Origin: Anaerolineales bacterium
Lineage (GTDB): Bacteria > Chloroflexota > Anaerolineae > Anaerolineales > UBA4823
Assembly (NCBI GenBank): GCA_016929095.1
Contig: JAFGJM010000044.1
Coordinates: 1-64,000, forward strand
Direction of reading: 5' to 3'
Length of the DNA stretch: 64,000 nucleotides
This document shows positions 52,987 to 61,803 of the stretch, in pieces; the first letter of the stretch is position 1; each line of letters opens with the position of its first letter. Below the pieces are notes generated by a model that searched no databases, was not told where the DNA came from, and worked only from the letters and a program-made list of their open reading frames with translations. The translations under genes were made by a program, and so were the position numbers.

Positions 52987-53727
52987 ATGTTAGCTAACCA
53001 ATGTACAAAAAACTCGATAAATACATCTCAAAAATCGACTGAAAAGATTGCTTCTATTGTAGATCCATCATGGAATGGACTTTATAAGGCTGGAGGAATT
53101 ACAGCCATTTTGTATGTCATCCTGGCAATTAGCATTCCCGCCGTCCAGGTTTGGACAATACAGTATGACTTCAAATTAGGAGGATATGCTCTCCTTGAAT
53201 TCATCGCTGCGAACAGATTTTGGTGGCTAATCCTACAAACGGGGGTAATTGGTACCAGCTTCCTGGCAATTGTCTCTTTTGCAGCACTCTACGTGGCACT
53301 CATACAGGTAAATAAAAGCCTCGCCGCAATTGGTGCAATCATTACAATTACCTGTGAACTTCTTTTTATGGCTTACTATCCGGTGTTAATGGGGATGATC
53401 TACTTGAGCGATCAATATATCGGCGCAACTGCCGACCAACAACTCATGCTTGCCACGGCTATGGAGAGTCTCATAGCCATAAATAATGCATTCAACCCGC
53501 TCTACGAAAGCCTGTTCGGGATAGACATTCTTTTCTTCTCACTCGCCATGCGGAAGGGTGTCTTTCATAAAAGCATTGCATATATCGGCATTACGACGTG
53601 CGTTGCGGCATTTGTTGCCCTGTCCTTATGGCCTTTATTAGGGGTGAATTACTTCTGGTGGTGGCTGTTCTTCTTTATCTGGTTCACCGCTGTTGGCTGG
53701 AAGCTTTATCAATTAGGAAAAGAATAA
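52987..53727 (+). CDS. DUF4386-like six-helix membrane protein
   Basis: A 246-residue multi-pass membrane protein with about six hydrophobic helices after a 35-residue polar N-terminus. The stretches YKAGGITAILYVILAISIP and TAMESLIAINNAFNPLYESL resemble DUF4386 proteins, which are uncharacterised. AAGGAG lies 6 bases before the ATG. It is followed by small membrane genes and a CPBP protease. Confidence 0.6.
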   Translation: MLANQCTKNSINTSQKSTEKIASIVDPSWNGLYKAGGITAILYVILAISIPAVQVWTIQYDFKLGGYALLEFIAANRFWWLILQTGVIGTSFLAIVSFAALYVALIQVNKSLAAIGAIITITCELLFMAYYPVLMGMIYLSDQYIGATADQQLMLATAMESLIAINNAFNPLYESLFGIDILFFSLAMRKGVFHKSIAYIGITTCVAAFVALSLWPLLGVNYFWWWLFFFIWFTAVGWKLYQLGKE

Positions 53728-53778
53728 CCTTGGAGATTGAAAATGAGCACCATATCTATGAAGGAAAGGAAAACAAAA

Positions 53779-54165
53779 ATGGAAGCCATAACCACTAAAT
53801 TAATTATTGCGGGAATACTTTTCCTGCTCACATTGGTGTCTGGCGTTATTGTGAGTCATTCAAGCCGACCATATAGCATAGGGTTGGTTACCATTCATAA
53901 ACTCATCGCCATGGGGACAGTCATCCTGATCGGCATGATCATTAACCAATTGTGGAAAACGGCGGACGGGAAAGCAATCATCGAAATCAGCGTCATTATA
54001 ATTACGGGAATCTTATTCATCACCCTGATCGCCACCGGCGCCTTACTTACCCGTGAAGAAATGCAGCTCCCGGAAATCGTCATCAAAATCCACAAGATAT
54101 CTCCGCTTCTGGCGATGGCTTCATCAGCGGTTAGTGTGTTTCTTTTGGTGAACGGCAAATCATAA
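53779..54165 (+). CDS. Small four-helix membrane protein
   Basis: A 128-residue protein with four hydrophobic helices (about 5-24, 38-58, 66-88 and 102-122) and conserved-looking polar residues in between (HKLIAMGTVIL, IKIHKISPLLA). No known family is recognised; the paired HK motifs at helix starts recall small heme- or quinone-binding membrane proteins, but that is only a resemblance. ATG 53779 has AAAGGAAAA upstream; an ATG at 53743 also reads in frame. Confidence 0.55.
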   Translation: MEAITTKLIIAGILFLLTLVSGVIVSHSSRPYSIGLVTIHKLIAMGTVILIGMIINQLWKTADGKAIIEISVIIITGILFITLIATGALLTREEMQLPEIVIKIHKISPLLAMASSAVSVFLLVNGKS

Positions 54166-54197
54166 AGCAGAATAATGTGATTGTTATAGGATAAAAA

Positions 54198-55013
54198 ATG
54201 GCTATTTCTACGCCTGAGAAAAACCAGTCCATTGAGAAGTTGAATGTCCCCCAATATGGGATAGGAAAAATCCTCTGGATGTTTGCCTGGCCGGCAGCCT
54301 GGTTTACCGTGTTGATTTACGGGTTCGGCCGGTTGTTTATCCCCGAGGGGAGCACGACTCCAACCTGGCTTCTCCTGCTGATGATCGTTTTGGGAAATGT
54401 CGCCGAATTAGCTGCCGCCTTGATCCTTCTACGACGTGAGGGATATTCCCTGTCGAGTGATGAGCTACGCCAACGTATCCGCCTCCGCTGGCCGAAGGGT
54501 TTCAAAGCCTGGGGAGTGGCAGTCATCGTCTTGATCCTGGGCATGAGCCTCAGTATGGTCATGGGAGCGGTGAATCGCATGATGGCCAGTGTGCCAGGGT
54601 TTGTTCCTCCACAGTGGTGGCACGTTGCAAGCAATCCCACGGTCCCGGTTAATAGCGCCTGGGATGCATTTCCCGACATCCATTTACCCGGAAATATCCT
54701 GTTTGTAATGTTGTACTTTACCGTCACTTTAGTGTTCAACATCTTCGGTGAAGAAATCTATTATCGGGGATATATGCTGCCGCGTATGCGAGGTGTTTTT
54801 GGTCGTTGGGACTGGGTCGCAAATGGGGTATTGTTTACCCTGAAGCATGTCTACCAACGTTGGATGTACCCTGGCATTCTGGTGGGGGGTCTATGCTTTG
54901 CCTTCGCCGCGGGACCGCTGGGGAGTTTGCCGCTGGCAATGATATATCACTGGGTAGGTAATTATCTGATTCAGATGATTTTCCTCATTCAGGCGGCGTT
55001 TGGCGCAGGATAA
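54198..55013 (+). CDS. CPBP-family intramembrane metalloprotease
   Basis: A 271-residue membrane protein with the CPBP/Rce1/Abi signature: GEEIYYRGYMLPRM (EExxxR), FTLKHVY (second motif His), and HWVGN (third motif His/Asn) in the last two helices. These enzymes cleave within or near membranes and are used in peptide maturation or bacteriocin immunity; the target here is unknown. AGGAT precedes the ATG. Confidence 0.85.
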   Translation: MAISTPEKNQSIEKLNVPQYGIGKILWMFAWPAAWFTVLIYGFGRLFIPEGSTTPTWLLLLMIVLGNVAELAAALILLRREGYSLSSDELRQRIRLRWPKGFKAWGVAVIVLILGMSLSMVMGAVNRMMASVPGFVPPQWWHVASNPTVPVNSAWDAFPDIHLPGNILFVMLYFTVTLVFNIFGEEIYYRGYMLPRMRGVFGRWDWVANGVLFTLKHVYQRWMYPGILVGGLCFAFAAGPLGSLPLAMIYHWVGNYLIQMIFLIQAAFGAG

Positions 55014-55040
55014 TAGAATGGATTCATGGTGGAGCAAGCA

Positions 55041-55682
55041 ATGAATTCCGAGAATATGATCGGATCCCAAAATCGAACCGATATCAACAATCAAGACCAA
55101 CCATTGACGAAAAAACCAACGTATCGAGCGATCCCATTCACGATGAACCGGCGTTTTGTCGCTGCTTCTGCTTCCGCCGGGCGCCAGCAAAATACCATTC
55201 ACACCTTCATCGAAGTCGATATCAGCCAACCAAAGCACATCATCCACAAGCATTGTCAACAAACCGGCGAAAAACTCTCTTTGACTGCTTATGTGGTTGC
55301 TTGCCTGGCAAGGGCTATCGCTGATTTCCCGTATATGAACTCATTCCGCAAGGGCAATAAACTCATCCTCCTGGAAAATGTCACCATCAGCGTGCAGGCA
55401 GAACAAGAATTGGGTAGAGAAAGTGTCCCCGATCCCATTGGTATCCAGGCAGCTCAGACCAAATCTTATCGGCAAATCTACAAGGAGATCAGGGAAGCCC
55501 AGGAAAAAGGGGAAGATATGCTTGGAGGACAGACTGGGATGGCATGGGTTAGGTTCATTCCAGGATTCCTTTTGCGCCTCTTTTTTAATCTGGCATCGAA
55601 GAATATTCAAATGATGGAACGATATGGTGTGATCAGTGTGACTGCGATAGGAATGTTCGAGAAAAAGAATCAAGCCATTTAG
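55041..55682 (+). CDS. 2-oxoacid dehydrogenase acyltransferase-like protein (catalytic domain only)
   Basis: A 213-residue protein resembling the E2/chloramphenicol-acetyltransferase catalytic fold (YRAIPFTMNRRFVAASASAG, SLTAYVVACLARAIADFPYMN, ISVQAEQELGRESVPDPIG). It has no lipoyl or subunit-binding domain, and the C-terminal DHxxxDG of true E2 is absent, so it is probably not a pyruvate dehydrogenase subunit but an acyltransferase-like or binding protein. ATG 55041 has GGAG upstream; ATG 55026 is an alternative. Confidence 0.7.
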   Translation: MNSENMIGSQNRTDINNQDQPLTKKPTYRAIPFTMNRRFVAASASAGRQQNTIHTFIEVDISQPKHIIHKHCQQTGEKLSLTAYVVACLARAIADFPYMNSFRKGNKLILLENVTISVQAEQELGRESVPDPIGIQAAQTKSYRQIYKEIREAQEKGEDMLGGQTGMAWVRFIPGFLLRLFFNLASKNIQMMERYGVISVTAIGMFEKKNQAI

Positions 55683-55700
55683 AAAATCTGATAGGAGCAT

Positions 55701-56705
55701 ATGATGAAATACAAAAGCATTCTCGTGACCCAAAGGGGCGGACTGGAAGCGATCCAAATCGTAGAAAATGAACTGCGCCAGCCGTTGGAAGGCGAGGCGC
55801 GCATCCGCATCCTTGCTGCTTCTGTCTGCCAGGATGATGTCGCCATCCGCTCTGGCAACCGGCCTTTTCTAAAAAAACCGCCATTTATCCCAGGTTATGC
55901 TTTCGTCGGCCTCGTCGATGCAATTGGCCAAGGGGTAGAGGATGTCAAGGTCGGGGATCGTGTCGCAGCTCTGACAAAATATGGCAGCCATTCCGAAGTC
56001 ATCTATTGGAGTGCAAATGAACTGGTCCATGTACCCGAATCCCTGGACCCGGCTGAAGCTGTGGCGCTGATCTTGAATTACCTGGTGGCGTACCAGATCC
56101 TGAACCGGGTAGCAAAAATCAAGGAGGGGGATAAAGCGCTCATCGTCGGCGCCAGCGGTGGTGTTGGGACGGCTTTTCTGCAGCTTGGCAGGCTGGTTGG
56201 GCTTAAGATGTATGGGCTGGCTTCATCCAGTAAACACCAAATCCTGGCCGAATATGGGGCGACGCCCATCGATTATCATAGTCAGGATTTTGTCGAGGTG
56301 ATCCGCCGGGCAGAGCCAGGTGGCATCAATTACGTATTCAACGGTATGGGCGAGGAAACCTTCGAGCGCGGCCTGACTGTGCTTCGGCGGGGCGGAGTAT
56401 TGGTGACTTACGGCGCCCCGCAGAGCTTTGCGCACTTCTTGCTGTTGGTGGTCAAACTCATCTTTTACAACTTGCTGCCAAATGGCAAGAAGATCGAGGG
56501 TTATGGAACCCATCGTTTGGGCGTAGACCTATTCAAAGAGGACTGGACGGCACTCTTCAAGCTATTGGAAGAGAGCAAGATAAAGCCAATAATCGCGGGA
56601 AAATATCCTCTTATCGAAGCGGGTAAAGCGTATAAGCGGCTGGAAAGCGGGCAGGTAAGCGGCAACCTGATCCTGATGGCTCCAGAGCTGAATGAAGGTC
56701 GCTGA
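55701..56705 (+). CDS. Quinone-oxidoreductase-like MDR-family protein
   Basis: A 334-residue medium-chain dehydrogenase/reductase. N-terminal GroES-like part (IPGYAFVGLVDAIGQGVEDV, VGDRVAALTKYG), then Rossmann IVGASGGVGTAFLQLGRLVG with NADPH-binding GxSGGVG. No structural or catalytic zinc Cys cluster is present, as in quinone oxidoreductases/zeta-crystallin types. It probably reduces a quinone or enone. The following small gene starts 1 base after its stop. Confidence 0.88.
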   Translation: MMKYKSILVTQRGGLEAIQIVENELRQPLEGEARIRILAASVCQDDVAIRSGNRPFLKKPPFIPGYAFVGLVDAIGQGVEDVKVGDRVAALTKYGSHSEVIYWSANELVHVPESLDPAEAVALILNYLVAYQILNRVAKIKEGDKALIVGASGGVGTAFLQLGRLVGLKMYGLASSSKHQILAEYGATPIDYHSQDFVEVIRRAEPGGINYVFNGMGEETFERGLTVLRRGGVLVTYGAPQSFAHFLLLVVKLIFYNLLPNGKKIEGYGTHRLGVDLFKEDWTALFKLLEESKIKPIIAGKYPLIEAGKAYKRLESGQVSGNLILMAPELNEGR

Positions 56706-56706
56706 A

Positions 56707-56910
56707 ATGGATAAACCTAGCTTTTATGAGATTCGGGTCGAAGGTCATCTTACGGATCGCTGGTCTGATTGGTTTGAGGGGTTGGAGATCTTGACTGATC
56801 CTGGCGGTGGAACGATCATCAGGGGGGCGTTCATCGATCAGGCATCACTATTTGGGACACTTACCAAAATTCACACACTAAACCTGACGTTAATATCGGT
56901 GAATAGATAG
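56707..56910 (+). CDS. Small conserved protein (YEIRVxGHLxDxWSDWF family)
   Basis: A 67-residue protein beginning MDKPSFYEIRVEGHLTDRWS and containing DWFEGLEILTDP, GAFIDQASLFGTLTKIHTL and LTLISVNR. This pattern occurs as small unnamed proteins in several bacterial phyla. Its start is 1 base after the MDR stop. Function unknown; a role linked to the MDR enzyme would be speculation. Confidence 0.6.
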   Translation: MDKPSFYEIRVEGHLTDRWSDWFEGLEILTDPGGGTIIRGAFIDQASLFGTLTKIHTLNLTLISVNR

Positions 56911-56975
56911 GCCAGCGATGACACATGATTATGAAGGAGCGTCATATAGGTTTATTCGATACATAAGTATAATCT

Positions 56976-57043
56976 GGGAGGTGATGATGGTTCGCAAACC
57001 GTTGTAGCCCTTATAACCACTTTATGTGCAAAGTCCACCCTCC
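56976..57043 (+). pseudogene. Decayed tRNA-Ser
   Basis: The stretch AACCGTTGTAGCCCTTATA and on to AACCAC matches the variable-arm region of the intact tRNA-Ser (49689-49776) at about 21 of 24 bases, with GGGAGGTG and CACCCTCC as remnants of the acceptor. The D arm is gone and the T-arm is scrambled. It is not a functional tRNA. Confidence 0.7.
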
Positions 57044-57395
57044 AGGAAATTTTCTTTCTCATATCACCAACATATTGGAATTTTTCCATCTCATTGCACT
57101 TGGCGAGGATAAACTAAAAGATCTCCTGATAGCATAAGATTCTCCCCTTTTCCCTTTTTATTTCACCAGATAATCCCTATAAATAACCCCTGAATATCCC
57201 CTTTGGCAGATGCGGGACATCTTGCTGCGCGTTAAACTTATCTTGAACATGATTACTGGGATTAACCTTCTCGGGATAGTGAAGAACGAGCAGGGTGAAG
57301 CAAGATGCAGGTTTCTGCACTCTTACTCAACTCCGGCTAATCACTCGCAAGAAAGAATTAATCAACCATCTGTTATTTTGAAAGGAACATTTATA
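57044..57395. other. Gap between tRNA-Ser remnant and flavodoxin
   Basis: 352 bases with no gene. The frame upstream of the flavodoxin ATG is open but not protein-like in its composition. Confidence 0.4.
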
Positions 57396-58001
57396 ATGAA
57401 ACCAAAAATCTTAATCGCTTATGCAAGTCATTCCGGTTCTACGGCTGAGATGGCGCAGGTAATCGGACAAGAACTATCCCTGGCTGGTGCACAGGTGGAT
57501 GTGAAATCGGTCAAATCAGCCTGCAATCCCGGGGAGTATCAGGCAGCCATTGTCGGGGCGCCAATGATTATGGGCTGGCACACAGATGCGGCTAAATTTG
57601 TGAAACAATATCAAACAATCCTCAAAAATCTACCGGTTGCCTTTTTCCTAACCGGCTTAAGTCTGATCAAATCCGGGAATGGTCAGGGTAATGGGATCCC
57701 GGTATATTTGGATCCAACATTTGCCAAACTTCCCAAAAATGAGGCAAAGCTGAGCTTTAAGGAAAAATATGCCTTGGTACCCCATTACTTAAAATCAATA
57801 ATGGATAACGCCCCCGATTTACGACCGGTAAGTGTCGGTTTTTTCAACGGTAAACTCGATACAACGAAATTGGATTTGTTCAGCCGAGCGTTTGTATCTT
57901 TGGTGATTGGAGCTCATTCCGGCGATTTTCGTAACTGGGAGGCTGTGCGCACCTGGGCTGCCAACCTGGCGCCTCTGCTGATTGGTAATCAGGTACATTG
58001 A
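57396..58001 (+). CDS. Flavodoxin-domain protein (HemG-like)
   Basis: A 201-residue flavodoxin fold. FMN phosphate loop ILIAYASHSGSTAEMAQVIG and later AAIVGAPMIMGWHTDAAKFV are typical of the flavodoxin/HemG protoporphyrinogen oxidase group. ATG 57396 has AAAGGA 9 bases upstream. The long N-terminal open frame to 57210 is not part of the protein. Role: electron transfer or a flavin oxidase; heme synthesis cannot be assumed without neighbours. Confidence 0.8.
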   Translation: MKPKILIAYASHSGSTAEMAQVIGQELSLAGAQVDVKSVKSACNPGEYQAAIVGAPMIMGWHTDAAKFVKQYQTILKNLPVAFFLTGLSLIKSGNGQGNGIPVYLDPTFAKLPKNEAKLSFKEKYALVPHYLKSIMDNAPDLRPVSVGFFNGKLDTTKLDLFSRAFVSLVIGAHSGDFRNWEAVRTWAANLAPLLIGNQVH

Positions 58002-58561
58002 TTACCGGCATTATTGATGAAAAATTGGTGTACTGGTAAATCACTTTGAATGTGATCCAATGGTGTTTGGTTACCAGCAATCTATGATTTTTCTTCCTGC
58101 GGGTATTTAGTCCCTGGCTCAACTTCAATCGTGATCTTACCGCGCTTGATTTCTGAGGTTTTTATTAACGGACTGATACCCGCAGATTTTGCAAACATCA
58201 CCAATATTCTACAGAAAAGCACAGAACTGTGTAGGATAAGATTGTCAATGGGGTAAATGGTTGGATGAATGCCGGTTCGCTGCTTAACAAACTGGTGTAC
58301 AACCATTAGAAATATATAATCTCAATTTCAGCATTCATCTTCTCACATTATGATCATACAAACAAAATTCAAGCATAATATCTATAAATTTACTATATGG
58401 TACACTATGCATCATCAGAATCAGTACATTATCGAAGTATAAGATAAGTCCTTTCAATTCCACATTCACCCAATATTTTTCTATGGATTTCGAGTTGTCA
58501 TTTATCAATAAGGTAACGTGGTTTTCCCAGATGCATAAATGAAATATCTCGGCAGGTAAAT
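58002..58561. other. 560-bp gap before aspartase
   Basis: No supported gene. A minus-strand open frame of 74 codons (58082-58306) exists but has no ribosome site or recognisable domain. AT-rich; the aspA promoter probably lies in the right half. Confidence 0.4.
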
Positions 58562-59965
58562 ATGACCCAAACCCGATTAGAACACGACTTACTCGGCGAG
58601 CGTGAAGTCCCCGACGATCGATATTACGGCATCCAAACCCTGCGGGCAGTGGAAAACTTCAACCTCACCGGAATTCCCATCTCGCATTACCCCCGGCTAA
58701 TCAATTCGCTGGCTTATATCAAAAAAGCAGCCGCTCTGGCTAACGCCGAGTTAGGCTTGTTGGATCAACACCTGGCTCAGGCTATCGCCCAGGCGTGCGA
58801 TCTGCTCATCGCCGGAAATTATCACAGTGAATTTGTGGTGGATGTCATCCAGGGCGGCGCCGGTACTTCGACCAATATGAACGCCAATGAGGTCATTGCA
58901 AACCTGGCGTTGGAACAGATTGGGTATGAGAAAGGGCGTTACGATATCATCCACCCGCTCAACCATATCAATATGTCGCAATCCACCAACGATGTCTACC
59001 CCACCGCTTTACGCCTGACATTGAGTCAGGAGTTGAACGATCTGGCGTGTGAAATGGAAAAACTGCGCCAGGCTTTTGCGGATAAAGGTCAGGAATTTGC
59101 CGACGTGATCAAAATGGGACGCACCCAATTGCAGGATGCCGTGCCCATGACGCTTGGGCAGGAATTCGGCGCCTGGGCAGTGACCATCGGCGAGGATATC
59201 GAGCGCGTGCGTGAGGCGCAGGCTCTGATCCACGAAATCAACATGGGCGCCACGGCGATTGGCACCGGCTTGAACGCCCACCCCGATTATGCTCCTCTGG
59301 TGACGGCTAAGCTGGCTCAAATCAGCGGCGTTCCGGTGATCGAATCACAAAACCTGGTCGAAGCCACCCAAGATACCGGCGCTTACGTCCAGCTTTCAGG
59401 TGTGCTCAAGCGTGTGGCGGTCAAGCTGTCGAAGATATGTAACGATCTACGTCTGCTTTCCTCCGGTCCACGCGCCGGGCTTAATGAAATAAACCTGCCG
59501 CGCATGGCGCCTGGTTCATCCATCATGCCGGGTAAAGTCAACCCGGTCATTCCCGAAGTGGTCAATCAGGTTGCATTTGAGGTCATCGGTAACGATCTCA
59601 CCGTTACATTGGCAGCCGAAGCCGGGCAATTGGAATTAAACGTGATGGAACCGATTATCGCTTACAATTTGATCACTTCCCTGGATCTGCTCAGACGGGC
59701 TTGCCGTATCCTGGCTGAGCGTTGCATTGTTGGGATCACTGCCAATCGGGATGTCTGCCGGTGCATGGTTGAAAACAGCATCGGGTTAGTCACGGCACTT
59801 AACCCCTATATCGGCTATGAAAAATCTACTGAAATTGCCAACCTGGCGTTAAATACGGGCAAATCGGTTTACGAAATTGTTTTAGAGAAAGGGTATCTTT
59901 CCAAAACCGAACTGGATGATATCCTCTCCCCGGAGAATATGACCAAACCGCGTTATATAAGATAA
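58562..59965 (+). CDS. aspA: Aspartate ammonia-lyase
   Basis: A 467-residue member of the fumarase/aspartase superfamily. The substrate-binding signature GSSIMPGKVNPVIPEVVNQV, GAGTSTNMNANEV and INMSQSTNDVYPTALR identify the aspartase branch. It interconverts aspartate with fumarate plus ammonia, feeding fumarate to an anaerobic electron sink or recovering nitrogen. Length is normal. It stands alone, before the Sec-redoxin operon. Confidence 0.92.
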   Translation: MTQTRLEHDLLGEREVPDDRYYGIQTLRAVENFNLTGIPISHYPRLINSLAYIKKAAALANAELGLLDQHLAQAIAQACDLLIAGNYHSEFVVDVIQGGAGTSTNMNANEVIANLALEQIGYEKGRYDIIHPLNHINMSQSTNDVYPTALRLTLSQELNDLACEMEKLRQAFADKGQEFADVIKMGRTQLQDAVPMTLGQEFGAWAVTIGEDIERVREAQALIHEINMGATAIGTGLNAHPDYAPLVTAKLAQISGVPVIESQNLVEATQDTGAYVQLSGVLKRVAVKLSKICNDLRLLSSGPRAGLNEINLPRMAPGSSIMPGKVNPVIPEVVNQVAFEVIGNDLTVTLAAEAGQLELNVMEPIIAYNLITSLDLLRRACRILAERCIVGITANRDVCRCMVENSIGLVTALNPYIGYEKSTEIANLALNTGKSVYEIVLEKGYLSKTELDDILSPENMTKPRYIR

Positions 59966-60033
59966 ACCCTCTGATCAGCGCACCACTCACTCAATAATTA
60001 ATAACCGATCGCTGATAACTTTAATAAATCCCC

Positions 60034-60097
60034 TGGTATACTGTATTAATAAAACTCTTATTAATCATTTATATATTTCCGACATATTTGGTATACT
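60034..60097 (+). promoter_or_regulatory. Tandem extended -10 elements before the Sec-redoxin operon
   Basis: TGGTATACT occurs at 60034-60042 and again at 60089-60097, each an extended -10. The second lies 23 bases before the ATG. Confidence 0.45.
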
Positions 60098-60119
60098 ATA
60101 TCCGCTAAGGAGGTGACTT

Positions 60120-60599
60120 ATGCCAAAGGTGTCCCTTAATACCCCTGCTCCTGATTTTTCGCTAACGGATTTTATGGGAAACACAGTGAGCCTGGTTGAT
60201 TTTCGCGGACAGTCGCACATTGTATTGGTCTTTAATCGCGGTTTCATGTGACCATTCTGCCAAAAGCATATGGCGCAGTTGCGCCAAGACTATCAGGAAT
60301 TTGAAAAACGAAACACTAAAATCATCGTTTTAGGTCCAGAGAATGCCCAGGCGTTTGAAGAGTATTGGCGCAAAAACGACCTGCCTTTCATCGGCTTGCC
60401 CGACCCCAAAGCCTCGGTGCTCAAGCTTTATGGGCAGGAAGTGAATCTTTTCAAGCTGGGACGCATGCCTGCCCAGGTGATTGTAGATAAATCCGGCATA
60501 GTACGCTTTGTGCATTACGGTCACGCCATGTCTGACATCCCTCAAAATTCGGAAATTTTATCCTTATTGGATCAATTGAATCAGAAAAATATGGAATAA
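60120..60599 (+). CDS. Redoxin (AhpC/TSA-type) selenoprotein, Sec at codon 44
   Basis: A 159-residue peroxiredoxin-like protein if the in-frame TGA at 60249-60251 is read as selenocysteine. The N-terminal half (PAPDFSLTDFMGNTVSL, HIVLVFNRGFM) and C-terminal half (PFCQKHMAQLRQDYQEF, LPDPKASVLKLYGQEV, PAQVIVDKSGIVRF) are in one frame. The TGA falls at the first Cys of the CxxC in Cys homologues (GFM-U-PFC, U44 and C47). AAGGAGGTGA at 60107-60116 is a near-perfect ribosome site for ATG 60120. A SECIS-like hairpin follows. It probably reduces peroxides or disulfides. The next gene starts 2 bases after the stop. A plain nonsense mutation is the alternative, but both halves are well conserved. Confidence 0.8.
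60252..60300 (+). promoter_or_regulatory. SECIS-like element of the Sec-redoxin
   Basis: Directly after the TGA, ATTCTG (60254-60259) pairs with CAG(G)AAT (60294-60300), and inside, TGGCGCA pairs with TGCGCCA (60271-60286) with a small GT or GTT apex, 19 bases after the stop. Bacterial SECIS stem-loops lie in this position with a G in the apical loop. Confidence 0.6.
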
Positions 60600-60601
60600 A
60601 T

Positions 60602-60955
60602 ATGAATATTTTAATCGTTCTTAAAATGATTGCTGCTATTGGCACCGCGGCTACCGGATTACTGGCACTAGTGAAACCCACTGCCATATACGGTTTTACC
60701 GGATTGATCGCCGATGGTGCACGGGGTATTTCGGAAATCCGGTCTATCTTTGGCGGATTATTCATCGCCCTGGGAATTGCCCCGTTTATCTTTGGCGATA
60801 TCGCCTATCAAGTGCTGGGCTTTGGATACCTGGCGATCGCTGTTGTTCGCCTGGTATCAATAATCATCGATCAATCTACTGCCTCATCCAATTGGATCAG
60901 CCTGGCTATCGAAATTGTTTTTGGCATCATTCTCATTATAAAGGTGGCAAAATGA
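60602..60955 (+). CDS. DUF4345-like membrane protein
   Basis: A 117-residue protein with four hydrophobic helices. The loop GARGISEIRSIFGGLFIALG is typical of DUF4345 proteins, which are uncharacterised. It starts 2 bases after the redoxin stop and its stop overlaps the DegV start, so it belongs to that operon. Confidence 0.65.
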   Translation: MNILIVLKMIAAIGTAATGLLALVKPTAIYGFTGLIADGARGISEIRSIFGGLFIALGIAPFIFGDIAYQVLGFGYLAIAVVRLVSIIIDQSTASSNWISLAIEIVFGIILIIKVAK

Positions 60956-61803
60956 GCGTCCGAATAGTAACCGATAGTACATGCGACCTCCCGGCTCGGA
61001 TCGTTGCCAAATATGACATTCGCGTTGTCCCATTGCATATCCATGTGGGAAATCGTGAATACCTGGATGGGGTGGATATGACACGGGATGAGTTTTATGC
61101 CAAACTGCCCGTATTTAGCGACCATCCGACCACCGCCGTACCTTCCCGCCAGAAATTCCATGCCATCTACGATGCACTTGCGGATGAAGGCGCCAGTGAG
61201 GTTTTATCCATTCACATATCCACCGCCTTGAGCGCCGTTGCGGATATTGCCAGAACGGCAGCGGATGAAACGACTGCAGCATTGGTGACTGTGCTCGATT
61301 CCCGGCAACTCAGCCTAGGCACGGGTTTCCTGGTGGAAAAAGCCGCCGAACTCGCCAATGCCGGTAAAACCGTAAAAGAAATACTGGTCTCACTCGAAGA
61401 ACAGATCAAACGCACCCATGTTTGGGCAGCGTTGGATACGTTGAAATATCTACATCGCAGCGGCAGAATGAATGCATTCATATCCGTCACAGGTGAATTG
61501 CTGCAAATCAAACCCATACTGAAGATGTACGATGGACTTCCTGGCGCTGAAAAGGTGCGCACTCGAACCAAAGCCATAAACCGGTTGGTGGATAGGCTGA
61601 AAGCCTACAGCCCCTTTGAGAAAATCGCGTTTTTACATTCCGGAGTGGTTGAATATGCCCATGCGCTACGCGATGAAATGCAGGAATTTCTCCCGGATAA
61701 AGAAATATGGATCGAAGTGATCAATCCCGTACTGGGCGCTCATCTCGGCCCGGGTGTTGTCGGTTTTGCCTGCGTTTCCACTGAAGTTCACGGAGGAATA
61801 TGA
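60952..61803 (+). CDS. DegV family fatty-acid-binding protein
   Basis: A 283-residue DegV protein. Opens VRIVTDSTCDLPARIVAKY, with HIHVGNREYLDGVDMTRDEF, TTAVPSRQKF and HISTALSAVADIA, and ends with LGAHLGPGVVGFA. DegV/FakB proteins hold a fatty acid and present it to a kinase for phospholipid synthesis. ATG 60952 overlaps the DUF4345 stop (ATGA); the frame upstream is inside that gene. Its stop overlaps the next gene. Confidence 0.9.
   Translation: MSVRIVTDSTCDLPARIVAKYDIRVVPLHIHVGNREYLDGVDMTRDEFYAKLPVFSDHPTTAVPSRQKFHAIYDALADEGASEVLSIHISTALSAVADIARTAADETTAALVTVLDSRQLSLGTGFLVEKAAELANAGKTVKEILVSLEEQIKRTHVWAALDTLKYLHRSGRMNAFISVTGELLQIKPILKMYDGLPGAEKVRTRTKAINRLVDRLKAYSPFEKIAFLHSGVVEYAHALRDEMQEFLPDKEIWIEVINPVLGAHLGPGVVGFACVSTEVHGGI

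Noticed and set aside
49689-57043. Active mobile element or prophage between the tRNA-Ser copies
   Set aside because: No integrase, transposase or phage gene is present; only the tRNA remnant suggests past integration.
58082-58306. Minus-strand open frame of 74 codons in the gap before aspA
   Set aside because: No ribosome binding site, no domain, and surrounding sequence is AT-rich non-coding.
60270-60599. Separate 109-residue redoxin starting at Met51
   Set aside because: Lacks the active-site half; the frame continues upstream across TGA to a strong ribosome site, so it is the C-terminal part of one selenoprotein.
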